Shown: in pieces, positions 42,085 to 50,783 of the stretch
Numbering within the stretch: the first letter of the stretch is position 1
Layout of the letters: the number at the start of each line of letters is the position of its first letter
From: Halalkalicoccus jeotgali B3
GTDB lineage: Archaea; Halobacteriota; Halobacteria; Halobacteriales; Halalkalicoccaceae
Length of the DNA stretch: 64,000 bases
Reading direction: 5' to 3'
NCBI RefSeq assembly: GCF_000196895.1
Contig: NC_014297.1
Coordinates: 620,001-684,000, forward strand
Notes under the pieces: model-generated
What the model saw: the letters and a program-made list of their open reading frames with translations, nothing else
What the model was told of the DNA's origin: nothing
Database searches by the model: none
Position numbers and translations under genes: made by a program

Positions 42085-43317
42085 TCAGCCACGCGCGGGC
42101 CCCGGGGAGGGGGCGTTTTCCCTCCCGCCCGCAAGCGTCTCGTCCAGCCAATCGTAGACGACGCTCGTCGCGAGCCGGAGGTTGCCGACCTGGCAGTGTT
42201 CCCCCGCGCCCTCCTCGGTTTTGAACACCCGGGCGGTCGTCGGGGCCCGCAACTCTTCGAGGAACTCCTCGGCCAACCCGAGGGGGACGAAGTGGTCGTC
42301 CTCGCCCGCGAGCACGAGCATCGGACAGTCGATCCGACCCGCGACCCCCGACAGCGAATACCGACGCAGGGTCCGTTGTAGTTCGGCCGCCGACTCGACG
42401 CCGAAGACCCACCTGGAGTTCTCCATCAGCCAGCGCGCCTCGACGCTGAACCGTTCCCCGGCCGTCGCCAGCGCGTTGACGGTCACGTCGGGGACCCGTT
42501 CGAGCAGGGGCGCGAGCCGGGGGTGCTCGTAGGCCGACGCCCGCCACAGGTCGTGCATGTGGTCGAACGCGACGCAGGCGGCGATCCGTCCGTCGTACGC
42601 CGCCGCCCGCGGCGCGTAATAGCCTCCGAAACTGACCCCGATCACGCCGATCCGATCCGGATCGACCGACCCGTAGGGCGAAAGCGCGTCGATTACCGGC
42701 CCGACGACGCGTTCCCAGTCCGGACGGGCCGTCAGTTCGCGCTGGCGCAACGGCGCACCCTGTCCCGGGCCGTCGAAGAGCAAGACGGTGTAGCCCCGTG
42801 CGAGCGCCTCGGGCACCCCACAGAGGAAGTACAGCTCCTCGGCGAGCGAATCGAAGCCCCCCAGACAGATCACTGTCGGACCCGGGCCGCTCCGTTCGGG
42901 CGGTTCGAAGAGATACCCCGGAAGGGTGGTGTCCTCGTAGGGGAGATCGACCCGGCGTGGTGGAGCATCGAGCAGCGCCACACCGGCCCGGAACGTCTCA
43001 CGGCACCGTTCGTAGGTCGGACGCCGGCGGGGATCGCGTGCGGACAGGAAGAACTCGGCGGTTCGGTAGTAGTTGTGTGCGCGCAGGTAGGCGAACCGGG
43101 CCGTCCGGTGGCGCGAAGCCGCCGCCGCCTCGTCGGCCGCCCGTTCGGTTCGTTCAGCCGTCTCGCGCCACTCGGCGTGCCAGGACGCCGTCTCGCCCTC
43201 CTCGATCCGCTCGACCGTCGTCAGTACCTCGCCCGGTTCGGCACCGCCGAAGGTGGTATAGGCCATCGTCCGGAGCGTCTGATAGTCGAAGATCCGAGTC
43301 GAGAAGTGGACGCGCAT
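42085..43317 (-). CDS. Alpha/beta hydrolase (FrsA/dienelactone type)
   Basis: 410 residues. The nucleophile Ser is in IGVISFGGYYAP-like GVSFGGYYA, the acid in LAGEDDHFV and the His in GAGEHCQVG. The N-terminal about 140 residues are helical (AYLRAHNYYRTAEFFLSARDP), the cap of the FrsA/2,6-dihydroxypseudooxynicotine-hydrolase-like group, and the core starts at TVICLGGFDS. These enzymes hydrolyse esters or C-C bonds in beta-diketones. The substrate here is unknown. It converges with the zinc-ribbon gene 11 nt away. Confidence 0.82.
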   Translation of the reverse strand: MRVHFSTRIFDYQTLRTMAYTTFGGAEPGEVLTTVERIEEGETASWHAEWRETAERTERAADEAAAASRHRTARFAYLRAHNYYRTAEFFLSARDPRRRPTYERCRETFRAGVALLDAPPRRVDLPYEDTTLPGYLFEPPERSGPGPTVICLGGFDSLAEELYFLCGVPEALARGYTVLLFDGPGQGAPLRQRELTARPDWERVVGPVIDALSPYGSVDPDRIGVIGVSFGGYYAPRAAAYDGRIAACVAFDHMHDLWRASAYEHPRLAPLLERVPDVTVNALATAGERFSVEARWLMENSRWVFGVESAAELQRTLRRYSLSGVAGRIDCPMLVLAGEDDHFVPLGLAEEFLEELRAPTTARVFKTEEGAGEHCQVGNLRLATSVVYDWLDETLAGGRENAPSPGPARG

Positions 43318-43397
43318 GGCATATCCATTCCTCGCCTGACGATACCTGTTGTGGCTCCGGGGACCTCGGACGGCTCCGCAGCGACACAGGACTCCCT

Positions 43398-44444
43398 TCA
43401 GGAGCCGTCTCCCGCCCGACGTGGGGTGAGCCCGACGCCCTCGGCCAGCAGTTCGTGGGAGCGCAGCGCGTCGTCGTGGTCGGAGATGACGTGCTGGATC
43501 ATCACCTCATCGACGCCGACGCGATCCGTGAGTTGCTCCAACAGCCCTGCGATCGTCTCGGGGCTCCCCGAGATCGCCCGTGGCCACTCGTCGTCGTCGA
43601 GCGTCGCGGGCGTCGGGTCGGGCACGCCGCCGAGTTCCCCGATCGCCTCCTCGACGGAAGGCGTGGTGCCGACGATCCCGCGTTGCATCCGCTGATACGA
43701 CGCCTCGGCCACGGCCCGCAGCCGCGCCGCTTCCTCGTCGGTCTCCGCACAGACCGCGTTCACCGCGAGTATCCCCTCGGGCTCGTCCGTGCTGCCGGCC
43801 AGTTCCGACGCCCGGAACCCTTCGCGGTACTGCTCGAAGGCATGAACGGCGAACTGGGGTCGGATGAACGCCGCGAAACAGTAGCGCAACCCGAGTTCGC
43901 CCGCGATGGCCGCACTCGACGGGCTCGATCCGAGTGCCCACGGGATCGCCGGGCCCTCCCCCGAGCGGGGGATCGCCAGATCGCTGTAGGGGTGACCCTC
44001 GGGGTAGTCGTCGTAGAGGTGATTGACGACGGCCTCGATCTTCTCGCGGTGGTCGCCGTCGGGGTCCTGCACGTGTCGGTCGGTCCCGAGCGCGCGGTCC
44101 GACGCCGGCGAGCCGTTCGCGCGCCCGAGTCCCGCGTCGATCCGTCCCGGCGCGAGCCCGTCGAGCGCGCCGAACAGCTCCGCGACCTTGAACGGGCTGT
44201 AGTGATTGAGCAACACCGCACCCGACCCCAGTCGAATCGAGTCGGTCTCGCCGGCGAGACGTCCGAGCAACACCTCGGGGCTCGTTCCGGCGAGGGTATC
44301 GGCCATCGCGTGGTGTTCGGCCACCCAGAAGCGAGAGTAACCCAGGCGCTCGGCTTGGCGTGCGGCCTCGACGGTGTTTGCGTACGCGTCGGCCGCGGTC
44401 CCGTCGTCCGGGACCGGCGAAAGGTCGACCGCAGAGAGTTCCAT
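43398..44444 (-). CDS. LLM-class flavin-dependent oxidoreductase
   Basis: 348 residues, bacterial-luciferase-like TIM barrel: ARQAERLGYSRFWVAEHHAM near residue 35, PEVLLGRLAGETDSIRLGSGAVLLNHYSPFKVAE, and ALGSSPSSAAIAGELGL, motifs of the MsnO8/F420-or-FMN group. It lacks the pair of subunits needed for light emission. Likely an oxidase or monooxygenase using FMNH2 or F420H2. The start at 44444 gives the family N-terminus MELSAVDLSP. Confidence 0.82.
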   Translation of the reverse strand: MELSAVDLSPVPDDGTAADAYANTVEAARQAERLGYSRFWVAEHHAMADTLAGTSPEVLLGRLAGETDSIRLGSGAVLLNHYSPFKVAELFGALDGLAPGRIDAGLGRANGSPASDRALGTDRHVQDPDGDHREKIEAVVNHLYDDYPEGHPYSDLAIPRSGEGPAIPWALGSSPSSAAIAGELGLRYCFAAFIRPQFAVHAFEQYREGFRASELAGSTDEPEGILAVNAVCAETDEEAARLRAVAEASYQRMQRGIVGTTPSVEEAIGELGGVPDPTPATLDDDEWPRAISGSPETIAGLLEQLTDRVGVDEVMIQHVISDHDDALRSHELLAEGVGLTPRRAGDGS

Positions 44445-44539
44445 GGCCGGCACTCGCGGAGTCGGCGATATAACGGTTCGGCTACCAGCAGTCTCTCCCC
44501 GTTCTGGCGATTTCGGGGATCGCGCGACACGCTCGCTAT

Positions 44540-44677
44540 CTACTCTTCGCGCTCCCAGTACGGCGGCACCCAGATATCGTCTTCGACCATCGCCTCGATG
44601 CGTGCTTGGGTGACCTCCTCTTCGTAGGTCTCGTGATCGACCGGCTGGTCGTCCAGCCAGAGGTTCGGCGGGTACAA
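44540..44677 (-). CDS. Possible 45-residue protein (TTG start)
   Basis: A minus-strand frame reads LYPPNLWLDDQPVDHETYEEEV and ends VPPYWEREE, acidic and Trp/Pro-rich like a genuine haloarchaeal peptide. Upstream it stays open for a few Arg-rich codons (TRRGDRE) and then stops, with no ATG or GTG; only TTG 44677 or an internal ATG is available. It precedes the LLM gene by about 95 nt on the same strand. It may be a short leader gene or a remnant. Confidence 0.35.
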   Translation of the reverse strand: MYPPNLWLDDQPVDHETYEEEVTQARIEAMVEDDIWVPPYWEREE

Positions 44678-44764
44678 TTCGCGGTCGCCTCGACGGGTTC
44701 GGATGCGTGCAGGGCGTCAACACGGACCGGAAGGGATTTGTCCCGCGACGCTCGCCTACGAGCA

Positions 44765-45823
44765 ATGACCTACGAGATCGCGCTCATCCCGGGCGACGGG
44801 ATCGGCCCCGAGGTCGTCGACCGATCGCTGCCGGTCGTCGAGGCGGCGGCGGACGCCCACGGCGTCTCGCTCGAAACCACCCGCTACGACTGGGGATCCG
44901 ACCGGTATCTCGCCGAGGGCGCGATGATGCCCGACGACGGCCTCGACCGACTCCGGGGGTACGACGCGATCTTTCTCGGCGCGGTGGGCCACCCCGAAGT
45001 CCCCGACCACGTGACCCTCCGTGGGCTCCGTCTGGAGATCACGAAGGGGTTCAAACAGCACGTCTGTAAGCGGCCGTCCTACCTCTTCGAGGGCGTCACC
45101 GGTCCGCTGCGGGACTACGGGGCCGGCGAGATCGACTTCGTCGTCTACAGACAGAACACCGAGGGCGAGTACGCCGACATCGGCGGTCGGGAGTACCGCG
45201 GTCACGACAACGAGGTCGCCTTTCAGGGTGCGATGTTCACCCGCGAGGGCACCGAGACGATCGTCCGGGCGGCCTTCGAGGCCGCAAGCGAGCGCGAGGG
45301 CAAGCTGACGAACGTCACGAAGTCGAACGCGCAGGCCTACGGGATGGTCTTCTGGGACGACGTCCTCAGGGAGATCGCAGGGGAGTACCCCGACGTCGAG
45401 GTCGAGCGCCTGCTCGTGGACGCCGCTTCGATGGACTTCGTCCGCCGGCCCGACGAGTTCGACGTGCTCGTCGCCTCGAACCTCTTCGGGGACATCCTCA
45501 CCGATCTCGGGGCCGGTATCTCGGGCAGCATGGGGCTTGCCCCCTCCTCGAACATCGACCCGACTCAGACCCATCCCTCGATGTTCGAACCGGTCCATGG
45601 AAGCGCCTTCGACATCACCGGCGAGGGCGTCGCGAACCCGATCGGCACCGTCCTCTCGTGGGAACTACTCTGGGCACACCTCGGCGAGGACGCGCTCGCC
45701 CGCGAGCTGCGGGCGGCCGTGCGGGCCCAGCTCGCCGACCCCGACGCCCCACGCACCCCCGACATCGGCGGCGAGTCCGGAAGCGAGGCCGTCGCGAACG
45801 ATCTCCGGACTCGGCTCGGGTGA
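44765..45823 (+). CDS. D-malate/tartrate-type dehydrogenase (isopropylmalate DH family)
   Basis: 352 residues. The beta-decarboxylating dehydrogenase signature NLFGDILTDLGAGISGSMGLAPSSNI and PSMFEPVHGSAFDITGEGVANPIGT, plus RQNTEGEYADIGGRE (substrate loop). The loop and PSMFEPVHGSAFDI fit the tartrate/D-malate branch (DmlA/TtuC) better than LeuB, and no other leucine gene is nearby. It oxidises and decarboxylates a 2-hydroxy acid using NAD and a divalent cation. The LeuB alternative cannot be excluded without a tree. Confidence 0.78.
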   Translation: MTYEIALIPGDGIGPEVVDRSLPVVEAAADAHGVSLETTRYDWGSDRYLAEGAMMPDDGLDRLRGYDAIFLGAVGHPEVPDHVTLRGLRLEITKGFKQHVCKRPSYLFEGVTGPLRDYGAGEIDFVVYRQNTEGEYADIGGREYRGHDNEVAFQGAMFTREGTETIVRAAFEAASEREGKLTNVTKSNAQAYGMVFWDDVLREIAGEYPDVEVERLLVDAASMDFVRRPDEFDVLVASNLFGDILTDLGAGISGSMGLAPSSNIDPTQTHPSMFEPVHGSAFDITGEGVANPIGTVLSWELLWAHLGEDALARELRAAVRAQLADPDAPRTPDIGGESGSEAVANDLRTRLG

Positions 45824-45946
45824 GACACCGGTGCGGGACCGTTCCGGCCGCCGAGCTCTCCGCCGGGAGAACGCTCGTCGGAGTCGGCGTGGCGGCGATC
45901 GTCGACGTCCCTTACACGTTTTATCGCTCGCCCGCTACGGAGGAGC

Positions 45947-46819
45947 ATGAACCACGAGGACACCCGAACGGTGTTGCTGACGGGTGCGACGAGCGGCATC
46001 GGCGCCATCGCCGCCCGGAAACTGGCGGCGACCGGCGCGACGGTCGCGGCCGTCGGCCGCGACGCCGATCGGGGACGGCGCCTCGCCGAGGACGCGACCG
46101 CTGAGAACCCCGGTACGGTCCGGTTCCACCGGGCTGACTTCGCGACTCAGGATGCGGTTCGGCGGCTGGCAGCGGACGTCGAAGCCGAGTACGACCGCCT
46201 CGACGTCCTCGCGCACAACGCCGGGCTCTCGACGCGCGAGCGGACGATCACCGACGACGGTGCCGAGTTGACCCTCGCGGTCAATCACCTCGCGCCGTAC
46301 CTGCTCACGCATGAGCTCCTCGGCTCGCTTCGTGACGCCGCGCCCGCACGCGTCCTCGTCACCGCATCCGGGGTCCACACTCGCGGAACCCTGGCGTTCG
46401 ACGATCTCCGGCTCGAACGCGAGTACAGCGCGCTCGCGGCCTACGCCCGCTCGAAACTGGCAAACGTCGCCTTCACGATCGAACTCGCCGACCGTCTCGA
46501 TGGCGACGGGTCCGTCGTCGCGAACTGCTTCCATCCGGGGTTCATCCCGTCGACGGACCTGTTTCGGGACGCCGCGCCCCGGACGCGCCTGTTCGTTCGC
46601 CTCGCCGCGGCCGTCCCCGGGATCGGCACGACCGCCGAGGCGGGCGCGGACCGTCTCGTCGAGCTGGCCACGGCCCCGGAGTACGGCTCTCGCTCCGGTC
46701 TCTACGTCGGTGACGACGGTCCACGGGACCCCGCGCCGGCGGCGACCGATCCCGAGTTGCGCGAGGAACTCTGGCGGGTCAGCGCCGACCTCGTCGGCGT
46801 CGATCCCGACTGGCCGTGA
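45947..46819 (+). CDS. Short-chain dehydrogenase (retinol-dehydrogenase-like)
   Basis: 290 residues. TGATSGIGAIAARKL cofactor motif (about 10-24), HNAGLS, NHLAPYLLTHELL, the catalytic Ser in LVTASGVH and YARSK (Tyr/Lys). The NHLA and YARSK variants occur in the retinol dehydrogenase/WWOX-like SDR group. The DADRGRR loop favours NADP. An Ala/Arg-rich C-terminus is normal length. Substrate unknown. Confidence 0.82.
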   Translation: MNHEDTRTVLLTGATSGIGAIAARKLAATGATVAAVGRDADRGRRLAEDATAENPGTVRFHRADFATQDAVRRLAADVEAEYDRLDVLAHNAGLSTRERTITDDGAELTLAVNHLAPYLLTHELLGSLRDAAPARVLVTASGVHTRGTLAFDDLRLEREYSALAAYARSKLANVAFTIELADRLDGDGSVVANCFHPGFIPSTDLFRDAAPRTRLFVRLAAAVPGIGTTAEAGADRLVELATAPEYGSRSGLYVGDDGPRDPAPAATDPELREELWRVSADLVGVDPDWP

Positions 46820-46871
46820 GCGCTCGGACCTCCCCGTCGCTGGTCCACCTCGCCCCCTCTTCCCGATAGTG

Positions 46872-46905
46872 ACCGCCTAACGTCCGCTACCGCGGATTAG
46901 GCGGT
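46872..46905. promoter_or_regulatory. Perfect 9-bp inverted repeat upstream of the DUF7344-like copy 2
   Basis: ACCGCCTAA (46872-46880) and TTAGGCGGT (46897-46905) are a perfect inverted repeat separated by 16 nt. It ends 4 nt before the TATA-like TACTATGTGG. It could be an operator for the downstream gene or a stem-loop terminator of the SDR gene. Confidence 0.45.
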
Positions 46906-46909
46906 GAGA

Positions 46910-46919
46910 TACTATGTGG
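46910..46919 (+). promoter_or_regulatory. TATA-like element for the gene at 46944
   Basis: TACTATGTGG starts 34 nt before ATG 46944, the same spacing as TACTATATAG before the paralogue at 3711. This favours 46944 over the in-frame ATG at 46914, which lies within the element. Confidence 0.5.
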
Positions 46920-46943
46920 CGTGCGAGGGTCGGACGATACAGG

Positions 46944-47342
46944 ATGTCACGTACCGAGTCGGACTACGCGAGGATGATCTCGCGACGCGTCCCCCGGGAG
47001 GCGAACCGCTATCGCTGGCAACTGCTGCGCTACGTCGCCGATCGGCCACACGCATCGACCGAGACGGTCGCCGCGTACCTCGCCCCCCGTGTCGGTGAGG
47101 AGCCCGCGGCCGTCGAGGAGGCGATCAGAACGCGGGATCTGCCGGCGTTGGCCGACTGTGATGCGATCGAGTACGAGCCCGATTCGGGGCGAGTCCGCCT
47201 CTCGGCGGCCTCGATCGCCGACTGTGCCCGTCGGGCACTCGCCGCCGGGGTCGTCTCGCATCACCGGCCGCCGCGCTTCGAGCGACTGCCGCACGGCGTG
47301 GTCGACTCGACGATCGCTCCTCCCGACTCGCCCCGACGGTAG
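46944..47342 (+). CDS. DUF7344-like winged-helix protein, copy 2
   Basis: 132 residues. It aligns without gaps at the N-terminus with the protein at 3711: RMISRRVPREANRYRWQLL, YLAPRVG, IRTRDLPALADCDAIEYEPDSG and the shared C-terminal CARRALAAGVVSHHRPPR. Same likely role, a small winged-helix regulator or partner protein. The conserved CARRAL-AGVVSHH tail is unusual for this group and suggests a shared partner. It converges with the aminotransferase 9 nt away. Confidence 0.7.
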   Translation: MSRTESDYARMISRRVPREANRYRWQLLRYVADRPHASTETVAAYLAPRVGEEPAAVEEAIRTRDLPALADCDAIEYEPDSGRVRLSAASIADCARRALAAGVVSHHRPPRFERLPHGVVDSTIAPPDSPRR

Positions 47343-47351
47343 CCGTAGGCG

Positions 47352-48554
47352 CTATCGGTCCCGACGAGCGAGCGCGCTCGCCGTCGCGCCGGCACCGGCC
47401 TCGAGGTCGACCTCCGCACCCTCCTCGGCCAGCACCGCTCCGAACGCCGAGACGAACTGCGAGACGTTCGCCGGGCGCGCCGAGTGACCCATACAGCCCA
47501 CACGGAAGATCTCCCCGTCGAGCGCGCCCAGCCCGCCGACGATCTCGATACCGTGCTCGGTGAGCAGGCGGTCGATGACCTGCCCGTCCTCGACGCCGTC
47601 GGGCACGCGAACGGGATTGAGTGTCGGCAGCCAGTACTCCTCGGGCGTGTTCAGCCCGACACCCATCGCCTCGACGCCATCGGTGAGCGCGCCCGCAACG
47701 TGTTCGTGGCGCTCCCACGTCGCTTCGAGGCCCTCCTCGGCGAGGAGTCGCAGGGCCTCGCGCAGCGCGTACAGCGTCGAAACCGGGGCGGTGTGGTGGT
47801 AGTTTCGTTCCTCACCCCAGTACTCCCAGACCCCCTCGAGGTCGAGATACCACGACCGTGCGGGCTCCTCGCGGGCGTGGACCTTCTCTACCGCGCGGTC
47901 GTTGAAGGTGATCGGGCTGGCACCCGGCGGCGCCGAGAGACACTTCTGGGAGCCCGAGTAGACGACGTCGACGTCCCACTCGTCGGTGCGGAACTCCACG
48001 CCCCCGAGCGAGGCGACCGTGTCGGCGACGACGTAGGCATCGTTCTCGTGGGCGATCTCGGTCAGTTCCGACACCCGCGTCTGGCGCACGCCCGTCGAGG
48101 TCTCACCGTGGACGAACCCGAAGACGGTCGGGGAGTGCTCCTCGAAGGCCGCCTCGACGTCCGCGGGGTCGAGGGGCTCGCCCCACGGCGCGCTCACCGT
48201 GTGGACCTCGCCGCCGGCGCGTTCTGCCATCTCGCCCATTCGCGCGCCGAAGTAGCCGTTGTCGGGCACCAGTACGGTCTCGTCGGGTTCGACCAGGTTG
48301 CCGAAGGCGGTCTCCATCGCGGCCGAACCCGTCCCGCTGACCGCGAGCGTGTGTTCGTTGTCGGTCTGAAACAGGTATCGAAGCCCTTCCTGGATGTCGT
48401 CCATGATCTCGACGCAGTAGTCGTCGAGATAGCCGACCAGCGGCGTCGCCATCGAGCGCAACACTCGGGGATGAACGTCGCTGGGCCCGGGGCCCATGAG
48501 CGTCCGATCCGGTGGAAGGAGCTCCGCGAACGCGGGTGAATCGTCCATGTCCAT
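47352..48554 (-). CDS. Alanine-glyoxylate/serine-pyruvate aminotransferase family
   Basis: 400 residues, fold-type I PLP enzyme. GPGPSDVHPRVL at the N-terminus, VSGTGSAAMETAFGNL, VDTVASLGGVEFRTDEWDVDVVYSGSQKCLSAPPG with the PLP Lys in SQK, and GGLGALDGEIFRVGCMGHSA near the end. It transaminates glyoxylate or pyruvate with alanine or serine; some haloarchaeal members also act on ureidoglycine. The ATG at 48554 is followed by another at 48548. No glyoxylate-pathway gene is adjacent. Confidence 0.85.
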   Translation of the reverse strand: MDMDDSPAFAELLPPDRTLMGPGPSDVHPRVLRSMATPLVGYLDDYCVEIMDDIQEGLRYLFQTDNEHTLAVSGTGSAAMETAFGNLVEPDETVLVPDNGYFGARMGEMAERAGGEVHTVSAPWGEPLDPADVEAAFEEHSPTVFGFVHGETSTGVRQTRVSELTEIAHENDAYVVADTVASLGGVEFRTDEWDVDVVYSGSQKCLSAPPGASPITFNDRAVEKVHAREEPARSWYLDLEGVWEYWGEERNYHHTAPVSTLYALREALRLLAEEGLEATWERHEHVAGALTDGVEAMGVGLNTPEEYWLPTLNPVRVPDGVEDGQVIDRLLTEHGIEIVGGLGALDGEIFRVGCMGHSARPANVSQFVSAFGAVLAEEGAEVDLEAGAGATASALARRDR

Positions 48555-48802
48555 TACTCCCCGTAGCGAACCAAAAAAGGCCCGTTCCGCCCGCCCGATT
48601 TGATCGGCCGTATCGGCCCACAGAACCCACGATAGGGCGCTTGTGGCCCCGCTCGCCGCGGTCCTAATATTGCTAGTATATCTCTATCGCGATTATTCAA
48701 TATATAGAACGAACTTATATTCGAATAAAGCCACCGTCGAACGCACGCGGAGACGGCGTCCCCGGTATGGGTTCCCCCCGCCAACACCGCCATCCAGAAC
48801 CG
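48555..48802. promoter_or_regulatory. AT-rich divergent intergenic region
   Basis: Between the aminotransferase (minus) and the short gene at 48803. Notably AT-rich from 48660 to 48730 with several TATA-like runs (TATATCTC, CAATATATAG, TTATATTCG) in both orientations. I cannot assign one to a gene with confidence. Confidence 0.4.
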
Positions 48803-48997
48803 ATGGACATCACGACACTCGCGAGCGAACTGAGTTCCGAGGACCCGACGCTCCCCCCAGCGGAGGCCCGGTTCGTCGAAGCCGTCGAGGACGCACGAGC
48901 GGCCCTTGAGGACGGCGAGATCGATCGCGAGGAGTATCACGCGCGGGTCGCCGCGGCCAGCGAGCGGTATCGCCGCGGGCCCGATCCCGATCCCTGA
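48803..48997 (+). CDS. Small SHOCT-like protein
   Basis: 64 residues, MDITTLASELSSED at the start. ARAALEDGEIDREEYHARVAAASERYR is a SHOCT-type short helix hairpin (L..G.I..EEY). SHOCT domains are usually at the ends of larger proteins and bind partners; here it is nearly the whole protein. An upstream in-frame ATG at 48767 adds 12 basic residues and is less likely. Confidence 0.5.
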   Translation: MDITTLASELSSEDPTLPPAEARFVEAVEDARAALEDGEIDREEYHARVAAASERYRRGPDPDP

Positions 48998-49174
48998 GAT
49001 CGCACGATTCGGCTGCCTCGATTAATCCGGTCCATCGGGCGTGATTACCTCGTTTGCGTACCCTATTCGATCGCCCGCCGGGTCGAGCGTTCGGCATCGA
49101 AACCGGCCGTATGCGGGACCCGTCACGTTCGCCCCGACGCCAACGTTGAGGTGGCTCGTGCCCTTGGTCGCGCT

Positions 49175-49975
49175 ATGGGCTCGCTTAACCCCGACTTCAC
49201 GGACGAAACGGTGGTCGTCACTGGTGGCAGTTCCGGCATCGGTCGTGCGATCGCCATCGCGTTCGGCGATGCCGGTGCGACAGTGCTCAACGCGGATCTC
49301 GATCCCGAACCGAAGGATACGGGTCTCGAAACGCCGACTCACGAGGTGATCCGCAATGCGGACGGAACCGCCGCCTACGTTGAGTGTGACGTCGCTGATC
49401 CCGAGCAATTGGACGTCGTCATCGAGGCCGCCCGCGAACTTGACGACGACGATCTCGCCCCCGGCGTCGACGTGATGGTCAACAACGCGGGGCTGTACAC
49501 GAAACGGCGGTTCAGGGACGTTTCCCCCGAGGAGTTCGACCGCGTCAACGCGGTCAACGCCCGCGGGGCGTTCTTCGGCACACAGAAGGCCGCAAACGAC
49601 ATGATCGAACGCGACGATCCGGGGGTGATCGTCAACACGACCTCCGACACGCAGGGTCGCGCGACGTGGGATCACTCCCACTACGCCGCCAGCAAGGGCG
49701 CGATTCGCATGCTCACGCGCAGCGCCGCGCTCGAACTCGCCGGCGACGGGGTCCGGGTCAACGCCGTCGCCCCCGGCCCGATCGCCACCGAGATCCGGGA
49801 GGGCTGGGCCGAGGAAGCCCGGAAGATGGAGCCGACCGGCGAGACACCCGATCTGCCGCGATACGCGGGCAAGCCGGCGGACCTCCCCGGTGCGTACCTC
49901 TATCTCGCGAGCGACGACGCCTCGTACGTCACCGGCGAAACGATCTGGGTCGACGGGGGCGGTCACGTCTGTTGA
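49175..49975 (+). CDS. Short-chain dehydrogenase (FabG/glucose DH-like)
   Basis: 266 residues, classical SDR: VTGGSSGIGRAIAIAFGD cofactor loop (about 13-30), NNAGLY, NTTSDT catalytic Ser region, YAASKGAI (Tyr/Lys) and a C-terminal YVTGETIWVDGGGHV typical of FabG-like enzymes. The LDPEP loop favours NAD. Substrate cannot be set. ATG 49175 is preferred over GTG 49151. Confidence 0.85.
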   Translation: MGSLNPDFTDETVVVTGGSSGIGRAIAIAFGDAGATVLNADLDPEPKDTGLETPTHEVIRNADGTAAYVECDVADPEQLDVVIEAARELDDDDLAPGVDVMVNNAGLYTKRRFRDVSPEEFDRVNAVNARGAFFGTQKAANDMIERDDPGVIVNTTSDTQGRATWDHSHYAASKGAIRMLTRSAALELAGDGVRVNAVAPGPIATEIREGWAEEARKMEPTGETPDLPRYAGKPADLPGAYLYLASDDASYVTGETIWVDGGGHVC

Positions 49976-50061
49976 ACCCCTCCTCGAGACCGCGAGGAGG
50001 AATACTATTTATCGGTCGAACTGAGATGTAACGAACGGGCTGGACACGGCCCGAAACACCC

Positions 50062-50727
50062 ATGAAACTCGATGAATTCCGCACGGCGAACGCGCCCGTA
50101 GAGGGCGACGAGACGTTCCAACTCGAAAACAGCAAGCTGCTCGACGTCGCGCTCGACGGAAGCGTGATGGCCAGGGCCGGCTCGATGATCGCCTACACCG
50201 GCGATATCTCGTTTTCGGGCAAGGCCTCCGCCGAGGGAGGGATCACCGGCTTCCTGAAGGGCGCGGCGCTCGGCGAGGGCACACCGGTCATGGAGGCGAC
50301 CGGGAACGGGCACGTCTATCTCGCCGATCAGGGCAAACGGGTCCAAGTGATCGATCTCGCGGCCGATGAGGAGCTCTCGGTCAACGGCAACGACGTCCTC
50401 GCGTTCGAGTCGGACGTGGACTACGAGGTCCGTACCATCGATAGCATCGCCGGCTCGTCGGCGGGCGGGCTGACGAACGTCTTTCTGAGCGGGCCCGGGA
50501 CCGTCGCGATCACGACCTACGGCGACCCACTGGTGTTGACACCGCCGGTTCGGACCGATCCCGACGCCACGGTCGCTTGGAGCGGAACCGCCCCCGGCGG
50601 GAACGTCAACCGGAGCCTCTCGGATCTGGTGGGCCAATCCTCCGACGAGACCTACCAGCTCGATTTCACCGGCTCCGAGGGGTTCGTCATCGTCCAGCCC
50701 TTCGAGGAGGGCCACACTCGACAGTAG
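50062..50727 (+). CDS. AIM24 family protein (TIGR00266-like)
   Basis: 221 residues, all-beta. LLDVALDGSVMARAGSMIAYTGDISF and EGGITGFLKGAALGEGTPVMEATGNGHVYLAD are the AIM24 core, followed by ADEELSVNGNDVLAFE. The family is widespread in archaea and bacteria, of unknown biochemical role; yeast Aim24 is mitochondrial. It has no signal peptide. It is followed 57 nt later by a DedA gene on the same strand. Confidence 0.88.
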   Translation: MKLDEFRTANAPVEGDETFQLENSKLLDVALDGSVMARAGSMIAYTGDISFSGKASAEGGITGFLKGAALGEGTPVMEATGNGHVYLADQGKRVQVIDLAADEELSVNGNDVLAFESDVDYEVRTIDSIAGSSAGGLTNVFLSGPGTVAITTYGDPLVLTPPVRTDPDATVAWSGTAPGGNVNRSLSDLVGQSSDETYQLDFTGSEGFVIVQPFEEGHTRQ

Positions 50728-50783
50728 CCCCGTTGGGCCGGCCAACCGAAACCGGAACGGTCCATCGGGGCCAACAGCGGGTA

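Noticed and set aside
44765-45823. LeuB (3-isopropylmalate dehydrogenase) as the name
   Set aside because: The PSMFEPVHGSAFDI region and substrate loop fit the D-malate/tartrate branch better and no leu genes are nearby; kept only as an alternative.
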